Shown: positions 32,498 to 41,772 of the stretch, piece after piece
Position numbering within the stretch: position 1 is the first letter of the stretch
Layout: each line of letters starts with the position of its first letter
Assembly (NCBI RefSeq): GCF_000284375.1
Contig: NC_017249.1
Location: forward strand, 7,123,001-7,187,000
Direction of reading: 5' to 3'
Source: Bradyrhizobium japonicum USDA 6
GTDB lineage: Bacteria; Pseudomonadota; Alphaproteobacteria; Rhizobiales; Xanthobacteraceae
DNA: 64,000 nucleotides
Translations under genes and position numbers: made by a program
The notes under the pieces: generated by a model
Database searches by the model: none
Seen by the model: only the letters and a program-made list of their open reading frames with translations
What the model was told of the DNA's origin: nothing

Positions 32498-32538
32498 TGC
32501 GGCTTGCCGCATGGGTGCAGCCTCTGGCGGCTGCATCC
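32498..32538 (+). promoter_or_regulatory. tandem hairpins in the FNT leader
   Basis: Hairpin 1 is TGCGGC-TT-GCCGCA (32498-32511). Hairpin 2 is a 10-bp stem (32513-32522 with 32529-32538, one G-U pair) closing a six-base loop TCTGGC. Two adjacent stem-loops early in a long leader resemble the layout of nitrate-responsive leaders, but the loops lack the A1 expected for ANTAR proteins. Confidence 0.45.
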
Positions 32539-32711
32539 CGGAAGCTCAACTGCCTCGCGGCCCTCCCGGCTCAGTCCTCGTGACGCGATTCCCAAGGCTT
32601 CCAGACCTTTCATAACCCTCGTGCGCGGCAGAGCTGTCCGCACGGCCAATGATGTTCAGCTGCGCTCTCTCGGGCGTGTCGATCTCACTTACGAAGCAAA
32701 AGGAACCATTG

Positions 32712-33551
32712 ATGTCGTATCTCGCGCCTTCGGAATTCGTCACCAAGATGGTGGATGCGGGCGAGTCCAAGATCTTCATGTCCACCCGGGATACCATCAT
32801 CCGGGCCTACATGGCCGGCGCCATCCTCGCCCTCGCCGCCTGGTTCGCCGTCACCATCAACGTGAACACCGGCCAGCCGCTGGTTGGCGCGCTCCTGTTT
32901 CCGGTCGGCTTCGTCATGCTCTATCTGCTGGGCTTCGACCTCCTGACCGGCGTGTTCGTGCTCTCGCCGCTCGCGCTGATCGACAAGCGCCCCGGCGTCA
33001 CCCTTGGCGGCGTGCTGCGCAACTGGGGCCTCGTCTTCGCCGGCAACTTCGCCGGTGCCTTCACCGTGGCCTTCATGATGGCCTTCGTCACGACGTTCGG
33101 CTTCACGCAGGATCCCGACAAGATCGGCACCGCCATCGGCAATATCGGCGAAGGCCGAACGCTGGGCTATGCCGCGCACGGTGCGGCGGGCATGGCGACA
33201 TTGTTCCTGCGCGGCATGCTCTGCAACTGGATGGTCTCGACCGGCGTCGTCGGCGCCATGATCTCGACCTCGGTCCCCGGCAAGGTCATCGCGATGTGGA
33301 TGCCGATCCTGGTGTTCTTCTACATGGTGTTCGAGCACTCCGTCGTGAACATGTTCCTGTTCCCGTCGGGCCTGATGCTGCACGCAAAGTTCTCGATCAT
33401 GGACTATCTGATCTGGAACGAGATCCCGACCGTGCTCGGCAACCTCGTCGGCGGCCTCGCCTTCACCGGCATGACCCTCTACACCACCCACGTCATGACC
33501 AAGCCGAAGCGTCAGGCCGGCAAGGCTGCACCGACCCGCGTCGCGGCCTGA
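32712..33551 (+). CDS. formate/nitrite transporter (FNT) family channel
   Basis: A 279-aa pentameric-type membrane channel protein. It shows GNFAGAFTVAFMMAF and the re-entrant/filter regions LLGFDLLTGVFVLSPL and GMLCNWMVSTGVVGAMI, with FEHSVVNMFLFPSGLM holding the conserved central His of the FNT pore (EHSVVN). The ATG at 32712 follows AAAGGAACC. It is transcribed away from nrtABC from a sigma-54-like promoter and is followed after about 55 bp by a phosphatase-kinase gene. It probably moves nitrite in or out during nitrate assimilation. Confidence 0.9.
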   Translation: MSYLAPSEFVTKMVDAGESKIFMSTRDTIIRAYMAGAILALAAWFAVTINVNTGQPLVGALLFPVGFVMLYLLGFDLLTGVFVLSPLALIDKRPGVTLGGVLRNWGLVFAGNFAGAFTVAFMMAFVTTFGFTQDPDKIGTAIGNIGEGRTLGYAAHGAAGMATLFLRGMLCNWMVSTGVVGAMISTSVPGKVIAMWMPILVFFYMVFEHSVVNMFLFPSGLMLHAKFSIMDYLIWNEIPTVLGNLVGGLAFTGMTLYTTHVMTKPKRQAGKAAPTRVAA

Positions 33552-33606
33552 TACGTCTCGACAGAGGAGCCTTGCCCGACCAGGGTGAGGCTCCCTTTGC
33601 CTGGTG

Positions 33607-35343
33607 ATGACGATGCCCCCCGGACTCCTGATCTCTGTCGGCCAGCACTCCGACAAGGGGCGCAAGCCCGTCAATCAGGATTTTCACGGCGTCCTGATTC
33701 CGGAAGAGCCGCTGCTGAGCCTGAAGGGCATCGCGGCCGTTCTCGCCGACGGCATCTCCAGCAGCACGGTGAGCCAGATCGCCAGCGAGTCGGCGGTCAA
33801 GAGCTTCCTGATGGACTATTACTGCACGTCGGAATCCTGGACGGTGAAGACCTCCGCCCGCCGCGTGCTGGACGCGACCAATTCCTGGCTGCACGCGCAG
33901 ACGCGCAAGAGCCAATATGCCTATGACCGCGACAAGGGCTATGTCTGCACCCTGACCGCCATGGTCATCAAGGCGACCACCGCGCACATCTTCCATGTCG
34001 GCGACTGTCGCGTCTACCGCGTCGCCGGCAAGGCGCTCGAGCAGTTGACCGACGATCACCGCATCATCGTGTCGTCGGAGCAGACCTATCTCGGCCGCGC
34101 ACTCGGCATCAATCCGCAGCTCGAGATCGACTACCAGACTTTCGAGATCGAGGCCGGCGACACCTTTATCCTGGCAACCGACGGTGCCTACGAATTCGTC
34201 GATCAGCGTTTCATGACGAGCGCAATCAGCGAGCACGCAGCCGAGCTCGACGGCGCGGCAAAGGCGATCGTCGAGGAAGCCTACCGGCGCGGCAGCGACG
34301 ACAACATCACCGTCCAGATCCTGTGCATCGACGCGGTGCCGCAGCGCGAGCCGGCCGGCATCTTCAATCAGACGTCACAGTTGCCGCTTCCGCCGCTGCC
34401 GGAGCCGCGAGCGGTCTTCGACGGCTACAGGATCATCAGGGAAATCCACGGGAGCAGCCGCAGTCATATCTATCTCGCCGTCGATGTGGAGACCGAGACG
34501 CCGGTCGCGCTCAAGCTGCCTTCGATCGATTTGCGCGACGACGCCGCCTATCTCAAGCGCTTCCTGATGGAGGAGTGGATCGCGCGCAGGATCGACAGCC
34601 CGCACGTGCTCAAGCCGCTGTCACAGTCGAGACGGCGCAGCTACCTCTATGTCGCGACCGAATTCGTGGAGGGGCAGACCCTGAAACAGTGGATGACCGA
34701 CAATCCGCGCCCCGATCTCGAAACCGTCCGCGGCATCGTCGAGCAGATCGCCGCGGGCCTGCGCGCCTTCCACCGCATGGAAATGCTGCATCAGGACCTC
34801 AGGCCCGACAACATCCTGATCGACAAGACGGGCACCGCGAAGATCATCGACTTCGGGTCGGTCAGGGTCGCGGGCGTCGCGGAGGCTGCGCCGCAAGACG
34901 AGGCCGACGACATCCTGGGAACGGTCCAGTACACGGCGCCGGAGTATTTTCTTGGGCAAGGCGGCTCGCCGCGCTCTGACATGTTTTCGCTGGCCGTGAT
35001 CTGTTACCAGATGCTGACGGGAAAGCTGCCCTATGGCACCCAGATCGCCAGGATCCGGCGCAAGGCGGACGCGCGGAGACTGCAATATCGCCCGGCCGAC
35101 GACGACCGCAACGTGCCGGCCTGGGTCGACGGCGCGCTCAGGCGCGCGCTCCATCCCGATCCCTACAAGCGGCACGAGGATCTGTCCGAATTCATCTTCG
35201 AGCTTCGCACGCCCAATCCGGCCTATCTCGACACGCGGATCACGCCGCTCCTGGAGCGCAGCCCGCTGATGTTCTGGAAGCTGACCACGGCGGCGCTGGC
35301 GTGCGCGGTGGTCGTTCTGCTGGCGCTGCTGCACGGGCGCTAG
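33607..35343 (+). CDS. bifunctional PP2C protein phosphatase - Ser/Thr protein kinase, membrane anchored
   Basis: A 578-aa fusion. Residues about 1-240 are a PP2C phosphatase: SDKGRKPVNQDF, ADGISSS with the metal Asp, HVGDCRVYRV, ATDGAYEFV and GSDDNITVQI. Residues about 270-545 are a Hanks-type kinase: VALKLPS (ATP Lys), HQDLRPDNILID (catalytic loop with Gln and Arg in place of RD and Lys) and IDFGSV, then GTVQYTAPEY. A single C-terminal helix (LTTAALACAVVVLLALL) anchors it to the membrane. The changed catalytic loop could lower kinase activity. Linkage to FNT and nitrate genes suggests control of transport or nitrate reduction by phosphorylation. A GTG lies just before the chosen ATG. Confidence 0.9.
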   Translation: MTMPPGLLISVGQHSDKGRKPVNQDFHGVLIPEEPLLSLKGIAAVLADGISSSTVSQIASESAVKSFLMDYYCTSESWTVKTSARRVLDATNSWLHAQTRKSQYAYDRDKGYVCTLTAMVIKATTAHIFHVGDCRVYRVAGKALEQLTDDHRIIVSSEQTYLGRALGINPQLEIDYQTFEIEAGDTFILATDGAYEFVDQRFMTSAISEHAAELDGAAKAIVEEAYRRGSDDNITVQILCIDAVPQREPAGIFNQTSQLPLPPLPEPRAVFDGYRIIREIHGSSRSHIYLAVDVETETPVALKLPSIDLRDDAAYLKRFLMEEWIARRIDSPHVLKPLSQSRRRSYLYVATEFVEGQTLKQWMTDNPRPDLETVRGIVEQIAAGLRAFHRMEMLHQDLRPDNILIDKTGTAKIIDFGSVRVAGVAEAAPQDEADDILGTVQYTAPEYFLGQGGSPRSDMFSLAVICYQMLTGKLPYGTQIARIRRKADARRLQYRPADDDRNVPAWVDGALRRALHPDPYKRHEDLSEFIFELRTPNPAYLDTRITPLLERSPLMFWKLTTAALACAVVVLLALLHGR

Positions 35344-35575
35344 GGCGCGGAGGCGCAGACGTCCGCTTCTGGCGGCCAAGTGGAAACATTATCGTTCGTC
35401 AGAGCATTGCCGCTGGTGACCCATATGCGACATCGGCCAAATAGCCCAAACATCGCGCGATTAGCCGGGTTTAAAGGTTGATTGCGGCTAGACGTTTTTG
35501 CGCTCGACTATGCCGTCGCGACGACGTTGAATCCGCTACGCGGGCTCTTTTGTTTCAAGGAGGGAGGACCGAAAA

Positions 35576-35869
35576 GTGAAGACAACGATCATCGCACTTT
35601 GTGCCGCCGCTCTCATCGCCGCCGCACCAGCCGCGCTTGCGCAGGGTGTACCAGGCAAAGCACTTGGTCTGCAGCACAAGATCTCCAAGAGACATCACCC
35701 GGGCATCCCCGGCTACGCTCCGCTGCGTGAGCTGCAAACAATGGGATCGAAGAAGGGCTATCCAGGAGCTTTCGGTTACGCGCCTAATGAACCCGGTCGT
35801 TTAGACAGAAATCTCGAAGCGTCCAGACAAGCTGGTGGCGGCGGCGGTAGCGGAGGGAGTGGCATGTGA
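35576..35869 (+). CDS. small secreted protein, unknown function
   Basis: A 97-aa product from a GTG start with a very strong ribosome site (AAGGAGGGAGGA). A signal peptide (MKTTIIALCAAALIAAAPAALA) is followed by a short basic region (HKISKRHHPGIPGYAPL) and a second GYPGAFGYAP, making two similar GYAP turns. The C-terminus is glycine-rich (GGGGGSGGSGM). I recognise no family. It lies alone between the kinase and the convergent dioxygenase. Confidence 0.6.
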   Translation: MKTTIIALCAAALIAAAPAALAQGVPGKALGLQHKISKRHHPGIPGYAPLRELQTMGSKKGYPGAFGYAPNEPGRLDRNLEASRQAGGGGGSGGSGM

Positions 35870-36095
35870 ACCCACGCGCTGCACGAACAGGCGATATCCG
35901 TCCTGCTTGATCGGGACGCTCCGGGCGCGTTAAGGCCGGCTCGCCTCGCGACTTCTCTATGGTCGCAGCATGTTTGTTGTTGGCCCAACTCGGACATCCA
36001 GTGAGGTCCGCTGTTGCGCAGCTACCAGAAGCACAGCGGACGTCGCACGCGCCCTGACTACCGAGCGGCCGAATGTGCGCTCCAGCGGGGAGCCC

Positions 36096-37013
36096 TCACG
36101 CGGGCTCCTCCGCCTTCACCCCGAGCGGCTTCGGCGCCATGCCGCCGCCGGGCTTGAGGTGGAATTCGTAGGTCATCAGGTGCCACTGCCCGCTTGCCTT
36201 GGAGCCGTCGGGCATCGCGGGATCGTTGCGCGGCTCGACCTTGGCGACGAGGTCGTCCTTGACGCCGAACACGACGTCGGAATCGAGATATTTGTCACCG
36301 TCCATGAAGACGTGGGTGATCAGCGGCTCGTAACCCTTCGCATTGACGAGGAAGTGCACATGCGCGGGCCGCATCGGATGCCGCTTGGTCTGCATGATCA
36401 TCTCGCCGACAGGGCCATCGGTCGGGATCGGATAGCTGCACGGCAGGATGGTGCGGAAGAAGAAGCGGCCGTCGCTGTCGGTGATGAAGCGCGCCCGCGC
36501 CGAGGCACCGACCTCGTCGTAGTTCGGTTTCTGTGAATCGTAGAAGCCGTCATCGTCGGCATGCCAGACGTCGACGGGAACGCCCGCGAGCGGCTTGCCC
36601 TTGAGGTCGGTGACGCGGCTCTGCACGAACATCCGCTCGCCGGTCTGGTTGTTCGGAGAGATGTCGGTGCCGTGGGCCGTGATCTTGTGCTCGCCGACAT
36701 AGAACGGGCCGAGCACCGTGGTCTGGGTGGCGCCCTCGCGATCCCTGTGGTTGACCGCGTCGACCAGCATGGAGACCCCGAGCACGTCGGACAGCAGGAT
36801 GAATTCCTGCCTAGTGTCAGTGCATTTGTGGCCGGTGCGGGTCAGGAAATCGATGGCGTATTCCCATTCCTCGAAGGTGAGACCGGTCTTGCTCACGTAA
36901 TCGTGCAGCGACTTCACCAATTCCTGGAGCAGGAATTTTGCTCGCGGGTTGGGTGTATTGTCGAAGCTCTTGACGACGGCTTCGGTGAGTTCGGTCTCGT
37001 TGAACTGGGTCAT
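36096..37013 (-). CDS. intradiol ring-cleavage dioxygenase, hydroxyquinol 1,2-dioxygenase type
   Basis: A 305-aa non-haem Fe(III) dioxygenase. The N-terminal helical dimer domain (VVKSFDNTPNPRAKFLLQELVKSLHDYV) is that of catechol/hydroxyquinol 1,2-dioxygenases. Iron ligands are the Tyr in DGFYDSQ, the Tyr in CSYPIPTDGPVG, and two His in RPAHVHF. LGPFYVGEHKITAHGTDIS is typical of hydroxyquinol and chlorocatechol members. It would open hydroxyquinol to maleylacetate. A gamma-resorcylate decarboxylase gene 10 kb away could feed the same route. The start at 37013 is the first ATG. Confidence 0.85.
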   Translation of the reverse strand: MTQFNETELTEAVVKSFDNTPNPRAKFLLQELVKSLHDYVSKTGLTFEEWEYAIDFLTRTGHKCTDTRQEFILLSDVLGVSMLVDAVNHRDREGATQTTVLGPFYVGEHKITAHGTDISPNNQTGERMFVQSRVTDLKGKPLAGVPVDVWHADDDGFYDSQKPNYDEVGASARARFITDSDGRFFFRTILPCSYPIPTDGPVGEMIMQTKRHPMRPAHVHFLVNAKGYEPLITHVFMDGDKYLDSDVVFGVKDDLVAKVEPRNDPAMPDGSKASGQWHLMTYEFHLKPGGGMAPKPLGVKAEEPA

Positions 37014-37175
37014 GGTGCGCTTGCCCTGAGTTTTCTCGTTGGCCCGGACGGGCTCCTTGGAGGCGTTCCAGAGTGCAGCCTACACCAGTCGGCGGGGCCG
37101 CGTTAAGCGCAACCGGCTTGGAATGGGGCCGGCATTTCGCTATCAACTTTCCGACAAAACGCCCCGGAGGAACTG

Positions 37176-38450
37176 ATGCTCGCCCCTACCCCCGCCTCGC
37201 CCGAATCCGTCGGCATGTCCAAGGCTGCGCTCGACCGCGTCGATGCGCATCTGAAGACCCGCTACATCGATGCCGGCCGCTTTCCGGGCACGCACCTGCT
37301 GGTCTACCGCCGCGGCAAGGTCGCCCACAGCTCGGTGCAGGGCTTTGCCGACGTCGAGCGCAAGGCGCCGGTCAAGGACGACACCATCTACCGCATCTAT
37401 TCCATGACCAAGCCGCTCACCAGCGTCGCCTTCATGATGCTGGTCGAGCAGGGCCTCGTCGCGATCGACGAGCCTGTCGCCAAATACATTCCGGAATGGA
37501 AGGATCTCGGCGTGTTCGTCGCCGGCACCGCGCCGGCCTTCCTGACCCGGCCGCCGTCCCGGCCGATGCTGATCGTCGACCTGCTGCGGCACACCGCCGG
37601 CCTCACCTACGGCTTCCAGCAGCGCTCCAACGTCGATGCCGCCTATCGCTCCGAGAAGATCGGCGAGGTCGAGAAAGCCGGCACGCTTCAGAGCATGATC
37701 GAGGCGCTGGCGAAAATTCCTCTGGAATTCTCGCCGGGCGAATCCTGGAACTACTCGGTGGCGACCGACGTGCTCGGCTATCTCGTCGGCAAGATCTCCG
37801 GGATTCCCTTCGAGCAGTTCCTTAAAACGCGCATCCTCGATCCGCTCGGCATGACCGACACTGATTTTCACGTGCCGGTCGCCAAGGCGCATCGCTTTGC
37901 GGCCTGCTATTCGGCCGATCCGGGTGGCGGAATGACCTTCCATGCCGGCCAGCGCCGCGAGGGCCTGACGCTCCAGGACGATCCGACCAAGAGCTCGTTC
38001 CTGTCCCCGCCCTCGTTCATCTCGGGCGGCGGCGGGTTATGCTCGACGGTCGCCGACTATCTCACCTTCTGCCGTGCGCTGCTCAATGGCGGCGAGCTGG
38101 GCGGCGTCCGCCTGCTCGGGCCGAAAACGCTGGCGCTGATGACGAGCAACCACATTCCGGGCGGCCGCGCGCTGCCGGAAGTGTCGCGCTCGCTGTTCTC
38201 CGAAGCCACCTATAACGGCATCGGCTTCGGCCTCGGCTTCGCTGTGACCATGCGCCCGGCGGAGACGCTGATCGCCGGCAGCCCGGGCGAATATAATTGG
38301 GGCGGCGCGGCCACGACCTCGTTCTGGATCGACCCGGCCGAAGAGCTGATCACCATCTTCATGACGCAGGTGCTGCCGTCGAGCGCCTATCCGCTCCGGC
38401 GCGAACTGCGCAGCATGGTCTATGCCGCGATCACCGAGAGCAATCTGTAA
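37176..38450 (+). CDS. serine hydrolase, class C beta-lactamase/esterase family
   Basis: A 424-aa protein of the beta-lactamase-fold esterase group. The SxxK motif is SMTK in YRIYSMTKPLTS about residue 75; the second-motif Tyr is in WNYSVATDVLGYLV; GEYNWGGAATTSFWIDP corresponds to the third-motif region. There is no signal peptide, so it is cytoplasmic and more likely an esterase or lactone hydrolase than a beta-lactamase. The ATG at 37176 follows CGGAGG. It resembles the hydrolase at 54896 at family level. Confidence 0.85.
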   Translation: MLAPTPASPESVGMSKAALDRVDAHLKTRYIDAGRFPGTHLLVYRRGKVAHSSVQGFADVERKAPVKDDTIYRIYSMTKPLTSVAFMMLVEQGLVAIDEPVAKYIPEWKDLGVFVAGTAPAFLTRPPSRPMLIVDLLRHTAGLTYGFQQRSNVDAAYRSEKIGEVEKAGTLQSMIEALAKIPLEFSPGESWNYSVATDVLGYLVGKISGIPFEQFLKTRILDPLGMTDTDFHVPVAKAHRFAACYSADPGGGMTFHAGQRREGLTLQDDPTKSSFLSPPSFISGGGGLCSTVADYLTFCRALLNGGELGGVRLLGPKTLALMTSNHIPGGRALPEVSRSLFSEATYNGIGFGLGFAVTMRPAETLIAGSPGEYNWGGAATTSFWIDPAEELITIFMTQVLPSSAYPLRRELRSMVYAAITESNL

Positions 38451-38492
38451 CGCAAATGAAGGGACCCCGCGGCCACCGGGCCGCGGGCCCGC

Positions 38493-39812
38493 TCACTTCA
38501 ACATCTCCGGCACGATCAGGCGCGGCAGGAACAGCGACACGCTGGGCCAGATGATGACGGCTGCCAGCACGAGCAGCATCGGCACCAGCATGATCACCGT
38601 ATCCTTCAGGGCGTAGCGCAGCCGCACGCCAGCGATCGAACAGGCGATCATCAGGCACAGTCCGTAAGGCGGCGTCACCAACCCGAAAGCCAGTGAGACG
38701 ATCGAGATGATCGCAAACTGCACCGGATGCAGATCGACGGACCTGGCCAGCGGCTCGAGCACGGTGCCGACGATGACGATCGCCGGGATGGCATCGAGAA
38801 AGCAGCCAACGACCAGAAAGCAGAAGGCGATGAAGAAACCCGCTGTGACCGTACCCATGCCCCAGGTCGAGACATTGGCCAAAAGCTCCTGCGGAATCTT
38901 GTAGTAGGCCAGCAACCAGCCGAATGCGCTCGCAGTCCCCACGCAGAACAGCGCGACGCCGGCAAGGCGTCCAGTGTCGAGCAGTGCCTTGTACAGTTCG
39001 CGCCAACCGGTCTCGCGATAGAAGAACGCCGACAACGCCACGGAATAGAGCACCGCAACGCAGGCGGATTCGGTCGCGGTGAACCATCCAAGCAGGATGC
39101 CGCCGACGATGATGAACGGCGTTATCAGCGCCGGGATCGACCGCCAGATCGCGCAGCGCATGTCCCGCCAGCTATCCTTCGGATAGGTCGGATAGCCTCG
39201 TCGCACGGCGTAGACGTGCACGGTCGCCATCTGAGCGCCGGCAATCAGGAGGCCCGGGACGATGCCGGCCAGATACATCGCGGCGATCGACGTCGAGATC
39301 AGCCCGCCCCACACGATCATCAGGATCGACGGCGGGATGATGACGGCGAGCACCGCGGACACCGCGGTGATGGCGATGGAGAACGAGAGATCGTAGCCTT
39401 CCTTGGTCTGGGCATCGATGAAGATCTTCGACTGACTCGCCGCATCGGCGGTCGAGGAGCCGGAGATGCCCGCGAAGAACACCGAGAGCACAACGTTGAT
39501 CTGCGCCAGCGATCCCGGCCAGTGTCCGACCATCGAACGCGACAGCGCGACCAGCCGGTCGGTGATGCCGCCGATGCTCATCAGATTGGCGGTGAGCAGG
39601 AAGAACGGCACTGCCAAGAGGATGAATGAATTGTAGGCGTTGAAGGTTTCCTGCGCGAGCATCATCATCGAGAGGTGAGGCTCGATCAAAAGAATCGGTA
39701 CGCAGGCAAGGCCAAGTGCAAAGGCAACCGGCACGCGGACGACCACCAGGCCAACGAAAACCCCGAACAGGATGATCGCCGCCTGTCCGGCGGACAGAAC
39801 ATTCCCGCTCAT
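38493..39812 (-). CDS. TRAP transporter large permease subunit (DctM family)
   Basis: A 439-aa polytopic permease of the second TRAP system in the window. Signatures are AVPFFLLTANLMSIGG, FAGISGSSTADAASQSKIF and LAFGLVTPPYGLCLMIACSIAG. The ATG at 39812 overlaps the small-permease gene by 4 bp; upstream codons in frame belong to that gene. It is the last gene of the dctP-dctQ-dctM operon on the minus strand. Solute unknown. Confidence 0.9.
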   Translation of the reverse strand: MSGNVLSAGQAAIILFGVFVGLVVVRVPVAFALGLACVPILLIEPHLSMMMLAQETFNAYNSFILLAVPFFLLTANLMSIGGITDRLVALSRSMVGHWPGSLAQINVVLSVFFAGISGSSTADAASQSKIFIDAQTKEGYDLSFSIAITAVSAVLAVIIPPSILMIVWGGLISTSIAAMYLAGIVPGLLIAGAQMATVHVYAVRRGYPTYPKDSWRDMRCAIWRSIPALITPFIIVGGILLGWFTATESACVAVLYSVALSAFFYRETGWRELYKALLDTGRLAGVALFCVGTASAFGWLLAYYKIPQELLANVSTWGMGTVTAGFFIAFCFLVVGCFLDAIPAIVIVGTVLEPLARSVDLHPVQFAIISIVSLAFGLVTPPYGLCLMIACSIAGVRLRYALKDTVIMLVPMLLVLAAVIIWPSVSLFLPRLIVPEMLK

Positions 39813-40324
39813 GGCTTCACCCCAACCAGAATGCGCACTTCGTCGAGAATCTGCTCGCCCGCAAACACGATCCACGTTACGCCGGCCACCGGCCAGGCGA
39901 CGTGGATCAGCCAGAGCGGCAGATCAGCCAGCTCCGACGTCCTGTTCCAGGCGAACCGCGTGAATTCGAGACCAGCCGACACGAATACAAATGCAAGCGC
40001 CAGCACGCCGAGACGGGCGAGGATTCGCACCAGAGCCTCCGACCGCCGTGACAGGTCGGGCCAGACGTCAACCTCGAAATGCTGGGCCTCCCGGATGCCG
40101 ACCATGGCGCCGATCATGATGGTCCAGACGAACAGGAAGCGCGCCATCTCCTCCGTCCAGATGTAGGAGGGAATGAGCGGGGTGTAGCGCGATATGATCT
40201 GCAGCGTCACCGGGATGACGAGAATGCCGACACAGGCCGCGAGCAGGATTTCGAGCAATTTCGCATAGGCCGCCGTTGCTCGGCGCCATAGCGACGGGTT
40301 CGCCGCAACAGGTATTTCGGTCAT
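39809..40324 (-). CDS. TRAP transporter small permease subunit (DctQ family)
   Basis: A 171-aa four-helix membrane subunit. Helices are LLEILLAACVGILVIPVTLQIISRY, ARFLFVWTIMIGAMVGI, VLALAFVFVSAGLEF and VAWPVAGVTWIVFAGEQIL. IWTEEMARFLFVWTIMIGA is the family's conserved stretch. It lies between dctP (81-bp gap) and dctM (4-bp overlap). Confidence 0.9.
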   Translation of the reverse strand: MTEIPVAANPSLWRRATAAYAKLLEILLAACVGILVIPVTLQIISRYTPLIPSYIWTEEMARFLFVWTIMIGAMVGIREAQHFEVDVWPDLSRRSEALVRILARLGVLALAFVFVSAGLEFTRFAWNRTSELADLPLWLIHVAWPVAGVTWIVFAGEQILDEVRILVGVKP

Positions 40325-40405
40325 TGGAGCTCCGCGGTGGCAATCATCACAAAAGGGGCAAGCCGCAAGGCTTGCCCCGATATTGCGTCGGTAGACATGG
40401 AGAGG

Positions 40406-41404
40406 TCAGGCGACGTTGATCTTCTCGAAAATGCCTTCCGCGCCGATTTCCTTGGCGTAGGTGGCCATCACGGGGTCGGCGAGTTTCTTCATGGCGTCCC
40501 GCTCCTCGAACGGAACGCGCTTGAGCTTGCCGGCCTTCTCAAGCGTGTCGAGCTTGATCACCTCTTCGCTCGACTCCAGTTGACGGCCATAGTCGCCGGC
40601 TTCCTTGCCGGCCTTCATGATCGCGTCCTGCAAATCCTTCGGCAACGTCTTCAACGTCTTCACCGAGAAGCAGATCGGCCGGATCGAGACGGCGTGCTGG
40701 GTCAAATTGAGATGCGGGGCCACTTCGTAGAACTTCATCGCCTCGACACCGGCGGCTTCGTTTTCGCCGGCCGATATCACACCGTTCTGGATCGCGTTGT
40801 AGATTTCGTTATAGGCGATCACCGTCGGGCTCATGCCGACTGCAGCAAAGGTCTTCGACCAGATCGGCGCGCCCTGCACGCGAACCTTGAGGCCCTTGAG
40901 ATCGGCGAGATTCTTGAGCGGCTTGTTGGCGAAGATATTGCGGATGCCACCGCCGGAATAACCGATCAGAACGACCTCGGCTTTCGCCGCGACTTCGTCG
41001 GCGATCGGCGCCAGGATGTTGGCTTCGACGACCTTGTTCATGTGCTCGATGCCCTTGAACACGAAGGGCGCATCGATGAACGGAGCCGCCTTGGCGAAGG
41101 TCGACATGTGAGCCGGCGAGACGATGCCGTAATCGACCGCTTTGCCCTGCGACATATACTCGAAATACTGTTTCTCGAGGCCGAGCGAGGAGTTCTTGTG
41201 CAGGGTGAAGTTGACGGGCTTGCCATAGTACTTCTTCACCAGCTCCTCGAACCGGATCAATGCCCGGTTGAAGGCGTGATCGTCGTTGAACTGGACCGCG
41301 CCGTTCAGCGTGATCGGCGCTTGCGCCCTGAGGATCGACGGCATGCCAATCGTGGCCGCCGCAGTGGTCGCACCGATACCAGCGAGAAATGATCTCCGCT
41401 TCAT
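40406..41404 (-). CDS. TRAP transporter substrate-binding protein (DctP family)
   Basis: A 332-aa periplasmic receptor. The ATG at 41404 starts MKRRSFLAGIGATTAAATIGMPSILRAQ, a signal with twin arginines (KRRSFL), so Tat export is possible. NADDH-like motif reads QFNDDHAFNRALIRFEELVKKYYG. Substrate-site LKGLKVRVQGAPIWSKTF and GENEAAGVEAMKFYEVAPHLNLTQH are family features. Upstream in-frame sequence is non-coding. A divergent sensor kinase gene starts 370 bp away. Confidence 0.9.
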   Translation of the reverse strand: MKRRSFLAGIGATTAAATIGMPSILRAQAPITLNGAVQFNDDHAFNRALIRFEELVKKYYGKPVNFTLHKNSSLGLEKQYFEYMSQGKAVDYGIVSPAHMSTFAKAAPFIDAPFVFKGIEHMNKVVEANILAPIADEVAAKAEVVLIGYSGGGIRNIFANKPLKNLADLKGLKVRVQGAPIWSKTFAAVGMSPTVIAYNEIYNAIQNGVISAGENEAAGVEAMKFYEVAPHLNLTQHAVSIRPICFSVKTLKTLPKDLQDAIMKAGKEAGDYGRQLESSEEVIKLDTLEKAGKLKRVPFEERDAMKKLADPVMATYAKEIGAEGIFEKINVA

Positions 41405-41772
41405 CGTCTCCCCTCCCTGTGATGCTCCGCCCCTGTAACCGGGGCGTGAGCGCAGCCGGCACGCGGCCGGCGTTCGGTGAGGGTATGAAAAACTACGGCG
41501 GGACGGAAGCCAATTCGCGTGCCCTGGAGGTACTCTTCGTCGCAGTCTCCTCCCGCACGATCTGCTGCACTGCAACTCGAACGACCCCGACAGCAGGCCA
41601 CAGCGGCGCTTCACTCCCGCGGGCGAAAGGAAGGAAGACAGGCGGGCCTGCGCGCCGCACGCCGAGGTCGGCCCGCCGGCCGCGAAAATCGTGGCGCGGT
41701 GCAAGTCTCACCCGTATGGTCTCCCCAAAATCATAATCCGGCGCCGCTGCGCCGGAACCGGGACGCCCGCGT
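41405..41772. other. intergenic region between dctP and the sensor kinase
   Basis: This is 368 bp with no convincing gene. Near the right end, TCCGGCGC-CGCT-GCGCCGGA (41737-41756) forms an 8-bp hairpin 16 nt before the TTG start of the histidine kinase, where it may limit ribosome access. I see no clear promoter motif. Confidence 0.5.

Noticed and set aside
37176..38450. Beta-lactamase conferring antibiotic resistance
   Set aside because: The SxxK and Tyr motifs are those of the class C-fold esterase group, and there is no signal peptide for periplasmic export, so a resistance role is not supported.
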